Source: Actinobacteria bacterium UBA4719 (GTDB taxonomy: Bacteria > Actinomycetota > Actinomycetes > Actinomycetales > Dermatophilaceae). Taken from it: a stretch of DNA of 8,276 nucleotides. The notes below the pieces were generated by a model. It made no database searches. It saw only the letters and a program-made list of their open reading frames with translations, and was not told the DNA's origin. Of this stretch, positions 5,333 to 8,276 are shown one piece after another. Each line of letters starts with the position of its first letter. Position 1 is the stretch's first letter. The stretch spans positions 8,246 to 16,521 of the forward strand of contig DHJN01000076.1 of the NCBI GenBank assembly GCA_002404345.1. Direction: 5' to 3'. Both the position numbers and the translations under genes were made by a program.

Positions 5333-6679
5333 ATGCAGGCCATTCGCGAGGCAATCCTCTCCGGCGACCGATCGCCGGAGACTTTTGCCGCGCTGGAGAT
5401 CCCGGCGAAATACCGCGCCGTCACGGTGCACAAGGACGAGGCCGACATGTTCGCCGGCCTGGCCAGTCGGGACAAGGACCCACGCAGCAGCCTGCACGTC
5501 GACGAGGTCGACGTCCCCGAGCTCGGCCCGGGCGAGGCGATCGTGGCCGTGATGGCCAGCGCGATCAACTACAACACCGTGTGGACCTCGATCTTCGAGC
5601 CCATGTCGACCTTCGGCTTCCTCGAGCGCTACGGCCGGATCTCGCCACTGACCAAGAGGCACGACCTGCCCTACCACGTGATCGGCTCCGACCTGTCCGG
5701 CGTCGTGCTGCGAACGGGCCCCGGTGTCAACGCCTGGAGCCCCGGCGACGAGGTCGTGGCGCACTGCCTGTCCGTGGAGCTCGAGCACGCCGACGGTCAC
5801 AACGACACGATGATGGACCCCGAACAGCGCATCTGGGGGTTCGAGACCAACTTCGGCGGTCTGGCCGACCTCGCGCTGGTCAAGACCAACCAGCTGATGC
5901 CCAAGGCCGGTCACCTGACCTGGGAGGAGGCTGCCTCGCCCGGACTGGTGAACAGCACGGCATACCGCCAGCTGGTCTCGCGCAACGGCGCCGGGATGAA
6001 GCTCGGCGACGTCATTCTCATCTGGGGGGCCAGCGGCGGACTCGGCTCGTACGCCACGCAGATGGCGCTCGCCTCCGGGGCCACCCCGATCTGCATGGTC
6101 TCCAGCCCTGACAAGGCCGAAATCTGCCGCAAGATGGGTGCCAAGCTGGTCATCGACCGCAGCCAGAAGACGGGCGAGGGTTACAAGTTCTGGTCGGACG
6201 AGAACACCCAGGACCCGCGCGAGTGGAAGCGCCTCGGCGCCAAGATCCGCGAGCTGACCGGCGGCAAGGATCCCGACATCGTCTTCGAGCACCCCGGCCG
6301 CGAGACGTTCGGCGCCAGCGTCTTCGTCGCGCGTCGGGGTGGCACCATCGTGACCTGCGCATCGACCTCCGGGTTCATGCACGAGTTCGACAACCGCTAC
6401 CTGTGGATGAACCTCAAGCGCATCATCGGCTCCCACTTCGCCAACTATCGCGAGGCGTGGGAGGCCAACGACTTGATCACCCGCGGGCTCATCCACCCGA
6501 CGCTGAGCAAGACCTACCCCCTGGAAGAGGTCGGTCAGGCGGTGTACGACGTTCACCGAAACCTGCACCAGGGCAAGGTCGGCGTGCTCGCCCTCGCCCC
6601 GCAGACCGGTCTCGGCGTCACGGACCCGGAGAAGCGGGAAGCGCTCCTGCCCGCGATCAACCGCTTCCGCGACGCCTGA
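5333..6679 (+). CDS. ccrA: Crotonyl-CoA carboxylase/reductase
   Basis: A 448-residue MDR-superfamily enzyme of full family length. It catalyses NADPH-dependent reductive carboxylation of crotonyl-CoA to (2S)-ethylmalonyl-CoA in the cytoplasm, the defining step of the ethylmalonyl-CoA pathway and a source of ethylmalonyl extender units for polyketides. Seen directly: Asn81 in SAINYN, Phe170-Glu171 in WGFETNFGGLADLA and His368 in GSHFANY. These align with the CO2-pocket residues Asn, Phe, Glu and His described for Kitasatospora setae Ccr, so true carboxylation is expected and not just enoyl reduction. The Rossmann nucleotide-binding loop WGASGGLGSYATQ is at 231-243. Start supported by GAGGAG 8 nt upstream. 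Monocistronic by layout: promoter upstream, and a convergent gene ending 7 nt after its stop. The nearby thiolase, epimerase, MeaB and hydroxybutyryl-CoA dehydrogenase genes belong to the same route. No sign of damage. Confidence 0.97.
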   Translation: MQAIREAILSGDRSPETFAALEIPAKYRAVTVHKDEADMFAGLASRDKDPRSSLHVDEVDVPELGPGEAIVAVMASAINYNTVWTSIFEPMSTFGFLERYGRISPLTKRHDLPYHVIGSDLSGVVLRTGPGVNAWSPGDEVVAHCLSVELEHADGHNDTMMDPEQRIWGFETNFGGLADLALVKTNQLMPKAGHLTWEEAASPGLVNSTAYRQLVSRNGAGMKLGDVILIWGASGGLGSYATQMALASGATPICMVSSPDKAEICRKMGAKLVIDRSQKTGEGYKFWSDENTQDPREWKRLGAKIRELTGGKDPDIVFEHPGRETFGASVFVARRGGTIVTCASTSGFMHEFDNRYLWMNLKRIIGSHFANYREAWEANDLITRGLIHPTLSKTYPLEEVGQAVYDVHRNLHQGKVGVLALAPQTGLGVTDPEKREALLPAINRFRDA

Positions 6680-6686
6680 CCCAGCG

Positions 6687-7445
6687 TCAGACCTGGGGGA
6701 AGGAGACCTCGCCGTCCCAGGTCGTCGGCAGCGGCGCGGCACCCGGGCTCACGGTGGCCACGATCTCGTCGAGCGCCCGGCGCACGAAGTTCTCCCCCAC
6801 CCACAGATGCTTGGCGCCCTCGACGCCAACCACCCGTGCCTGGGGAATGGCGCTGAACCGCCGCAACGCCTCGTCGGGTCGCAGGTAGTCGTCGAGCTCG
6901 GGCACGAGTGCGACCACCGGCTTGCCCGAAGCGGCCCACCCCTGCAGGTGCTCCGGGCCGCTGAACCGCAGCGGCGGGCTGAGCAGGATGGCGCCAGCGA
7001 CCGCCGGGTCGTTGCCGTACATCAGGGCGAGGTCGGATCCGAAGGACCACCCGAGCAGCCACCGATTCACCAGCGGGGGGGCCTGGGCAAGCTGGGCGAA
7101 CTCGATCGCCGCCGCGACGTCGAAGCGTTCGTCGCGGGCCTCGTGGAAGCTGCCCTCGGACGTGCCCCTCGACGAGGTCGTGCCACGGGTGTTGAACCGC
7201 AGGACGGCGATGTCGGCCAGCGCCGGGAGACGATAGGACGCCTTCTTGAAGACATGACTATCCATGAAGCCACCGTGGGTGGGCAACGGATGCAGGGTCA
7301 CCAGGGTGGCAACCGGGTCCCGCTCGAATGGCAGCGCCAGCTCCCCCACCAGACGCAGGCCATCGGCCGTATGCAGCTCGATGTCATGTCGGCGTGCCGG
7401 GAGCACCGTGTTGGCGCGAATCGTATGCGTGCCAACAGTATTCAT
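6687..7445 (-). CDS. Alpha/beta hydrolase, substrate unknown
   Basis: A 252-residue serine alpha/beta hydrolase, complete and probably cytoplasmic (no signal peptide seen). Features in order: LVTLHPLPTHGGFMDSHV at 48-65 (oxyanion-hole region), LRFNTRGTTSSRGTSEGSF at 82-100, the nucleophile elbow GWSFGS with Ser134, LLSPPLR at 154-160, acidic residues Asp185/Asp186 in PELDDYL and the catalytic His213 in GAKHLWVGE. The catalytic triad therefore looks intact. Similar small hydrolases are common in actinobacteria, and I know of no assigned substrate; a thioesterase or esterase role is possible but unproven. ATG at 7445 is preferred because conserved sequence starts soon after; the open frame to 7697 overlaps the zinc-ribbon gene and is not credible coding. 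The Shine-Dalgarno sequence is poor, so translation is probably coupled to the zinc-ribbon gene, whose stop is 13 nt upstream. Its stop lies 7 nt from that of the convergent ccrA. Confidence 0.85.
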   Translation of the reverse strand: MNTVGTHTIRANTVLPARRHDIELHTADGLRLVGELALPFERDPVATLVTLHPLPTHGGFMDSHVFKKASYRLPALADIAVLRFNTRGTTSSRGTSEGSFHEARDERFDVAAAIEFAQLAQAPPLVNRWLLGWSFGSDLALMYGNDPAVAGAILLSPPLRFSGPEHLQGWAASGKPVVALVPELDDYLRPDEALRRFSAIPQARVVGVEGAKHLWVGENFVRRALDEIVATVSPGAAPLPTTWDGEVSFPQV

Positions 7446-7458
7446 CAAGAGTCCGTAT

Positions 7459-7758
7459 TCATCGAAAGGATCCTCTGGGTGCGCGCCGGCCACGAGCGGT
7501 CCAGCAGGGGGTGTGCCAATGCCGGCGATCATCCAGGCCGCCCATGCCCTCGGCCGGCCAGGCCACCACATGCGGTGTCCCGGGCGCCACCTCTTGCTGG
7601 CAGCCCGGGCACCGGTAGGACTTGGTCGAGCCGGCACCGCTGACCCGGCGGACGAACCACTCGCCGTCGCTGTGGGACTCACGGCGTTCGACCCCACCGA
7701 TGGCTCGGTTCAGATCGAGCTCCGTGTCCTCACGGCGTCGGCGGTGGGGTCGGGGCAT
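7459..7758 (-). CDS. Small zinc-ribbon protein of unknown function
   Basis: A 99-residue protein. The N-terminus is basic (MPRPHRRRRE), followed by GVERRESHSDGEWFVRRVSGAGSTKSYRCPGC. Putative metal ligands are Cys50 and Cys53 (CPGC), His63 in GTPHVVAWP, and His80/His82/Cys85 in RRHWHTPCW, suggesting one treble-clef or zinc-ribbon-like site. I recognise this as a type of short actinobacterial protein often labelled ATP/GTP-binding, but no nucleotide-binding motif is visible here and I assign no function. Its conserved position after a 3-hydroxyacyl-CoA dehydrogenase gene (gap 23 nt) and before an alpha/beta hydrolase (gap 13 nt) indicates one operon. The ATG at 7758 lacks a Shine-Dalgarno sequence. 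It could be translated by coupling or from a leaderless internal transcript. The basic tail and zinc site would fit nucleic-acid or protein binding, which is inference only. Confidence 0.8.
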   Translation of the reverse strand: MPRPHRRRREDTELDLNRAIGGVERRESHSDGEWFVRRVSGAGSTKSYRCPGCQQEVAPGTPHVVAWPAEGMGGLDDRRHWHTPCWTARGRRAPRGSFR

Positions 7759-7764
7759 GCACCG

Positions 7765-7770
7765 ATTGTC
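7765..7770 (-). promoter_or_regulatory. Possible internal -10 box before the zinc-ribbon gene
   Basis: The minus strand reads GACAAT, four of six matches to TATAAT, ending 6 nt before the ATG at 7758. It would give a near-leaderless transcript for the zinc-ribbon and hydrolase genes. It lacks the first T and I see no -35, so this is tentative. Confidence 0.25.
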
Positions 7771-7781
7771 GCAGGCCGACT

Positions 7782-8276
7782 TCAGGCGTACGTGCGGAAC
7801 CCTCGCCCCACCTTGCGGCCGAGGTAGCGGGCCGTGACGAGCTGCTCGAGCAGCGGTGCTGGGCTGAACCCGCGCTCCCGGAACTCGAGGTACAGCTCAC
7901 GCTGGATGGCAAGGGAGACGTCGAGACCGACCGCGTCGAGAAGCTCGAACGGACCCATCGGGTAGCCACAGCCGGTCTTCATGGCGGTGTCGATGTCATC
8001 GGCGCTGGCGTAGTGCTCCTCGAGCATCTTGACCGCGTCGTTGAGGTAGGGGAAGAGCAAAGCATTCACGATGAAGCCTGAGCGGTCCCCACAGGTCACC
8101 GGATGCTTGCTGATCTCCCGGCACAGGTTCTGCACCGTGGCCACCACGTCATCAGCGGTTGAGACTGTGTGGACGACCTCGACGAGCTTCATGATCTGGG
8201 CAGGGTTGAAGAAGTGCATTCCCACGACGTCCTGCGGGCGCTTGGTCATTACCGCGCACTCGATGACCGGCAGCGA
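7782..8276 (-). CDS. hbd: 3-hydroxybutyryl-CoA (3-hydroxyacyl-CoA) dehydrogenase, partial
   Basis: C-terminal 164 residues; the 5' end and the NAD-binding Rossmann domain lie beyond the window edge. The frame stays open to the last base, so the methionine at 8249 is internal. The enzyme reversibly oxidises (3S)-3-hydroxybutyryl-CoA to acetoacetyl-CoA with NAD(P). Seen: the SLPVIECA segment right at the edge, then TKRPQDVVGMHFFNPA with the catalytic His (visible residue 21), MKLVEVV with the partner Glu (33) and RSGFIVNALLFPY with the substrate-binding Asn (71). The C-terminal dimerisation domain follows, with MKTGCGYPMGPFELLDAVGLD (99-119) and the terminal GRKVGRGFRTYA. If of the usual short type, more than 100 residues are missing; some actinobacterial relatives are longer two-domain proteins, so the full length is unknown. 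It is the upstream gene of an operon with the zinc-ribbon and hydrolase genes. It would supply 3-hydroxybutyryl-CoA between the thiolase and crotonase steps that feed Ccr. Confidence 0.92.
   Translation of the reverse strand, partial: SLPVIECAVMTKRPQDVVGMHFFNPAQIMKLVEVVHTVSTADDVVATVQNLCREISKHPVTCGDRSGFIVNALLFPYLNDAVKMLEEHYASADDIDTAMKTGCGYPMGPFELLDAVGLDVSLAIQRELYLEFRERGFSPAPLLEQLVTARYLGRKVGRGFRTYA

Noticed and set aside
5174..6742. A 522-codon open frame on the minus strand across ccrA
   Set aside because: Antisense to ccrA, with no recognisable domain and a composition typical of a high-GC shadow frame.
7446..7697. N-terminal extension of the hydrolase frame
   Set aside because: It overlaps the zinc-ribbon gene in another frame and carries no hydrolase motifs.
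1..8276. Mobile elements, CRISPR arrays, tRNA or rRNA genes
   Set aside because: No transposase, integrase or phage proteins, no regularly spaced repeat array, and no RNA-gene signature seen on either strand.

Overview
This is a high-GC window (clearly G+C-rich throughout, with strong third-position G/C in every gene). The gene content, mycobacterial-type thiolase and epimerase sequences, and the TANNNT -10 boxes sitting 7 nt from start codons all point to an actinobacterium. Membership in the Nocardioidaceae/Propionibacteriales is a guess; the phylum-level call is much firmer.

Layout. Region 1 (23-2218, minus strand) is a two-gene unit: an acetyl-CoA acetyltransferase (thiolase) followed by the G3E GTPase chaperone MeaB. 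It diverges from region 2 (2408-2848, plus strand), a methylmalonyl/ethylmalonyl-CoA epimerase (mce), across a 189-bp intergenic region holding two promoters and several repeated CGGACAAG elements. An 18-bp tandem duplication and a bidirectional stem-loop terminator close mce. Region 3 (2982-5198) is a divergent pair for exported carbohydrate-active proteins: a secreted GH15-like (glucoamylase-type) glycosidase on the minus strand and a Tat-exported NodB-type polysaccharide deacetylase on the plus strand. Region 4 (5333-6679, plus) is a crotonyl-CoA carboxylase/reductase (ccrA) with its own promoter, overlapped by a perfect 10-bp-arm palindrome. Region 5 (6687-8276, minus) reads as an operon of a 3-hydroxybutyryl-CoA dehydrogenase (5' end outside the window), a small zinc-ribbon protein of unknown function and a serine alpha/beta hydrolase.

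How the genes fit together. Thiolase (2 acetyl-CoA to acetoacetyl-CoA), 3-hydroxybutyryl-CoA dehydrogenase, Ccr (crotonyl-CoA + CO2 to ethylmalonyl-CoA), epimerase and MeaB (guardian of the B12-dependent acyl-CoA mutases) are consecutive or supporting parts of the ethylmalonyl-CoA route of acetyl-CoA assimilation, or of supply of ethylmalonyl-/methylmalonyl-CoA extender units. Crotonase, the mutases, methylsuccinyl-CoA dehydrogenase and mesaconyl-CoA hydratase are not in the window, so pathway completeness is inference. The two exported polysaccharide enzymes between mce and ccrA have no evident metabolic link to their neighbours. I see no tRNA, rRNA, CRISPR array, transposase or phage gene; all intergenic gaps are under 200 bp. 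I see no clear novel system. The most interesting leads are the regulatory palindrome at ccrA, the shared leaderless-start design, and the uncharacterised zinc-ribbon/hydrolase pair.
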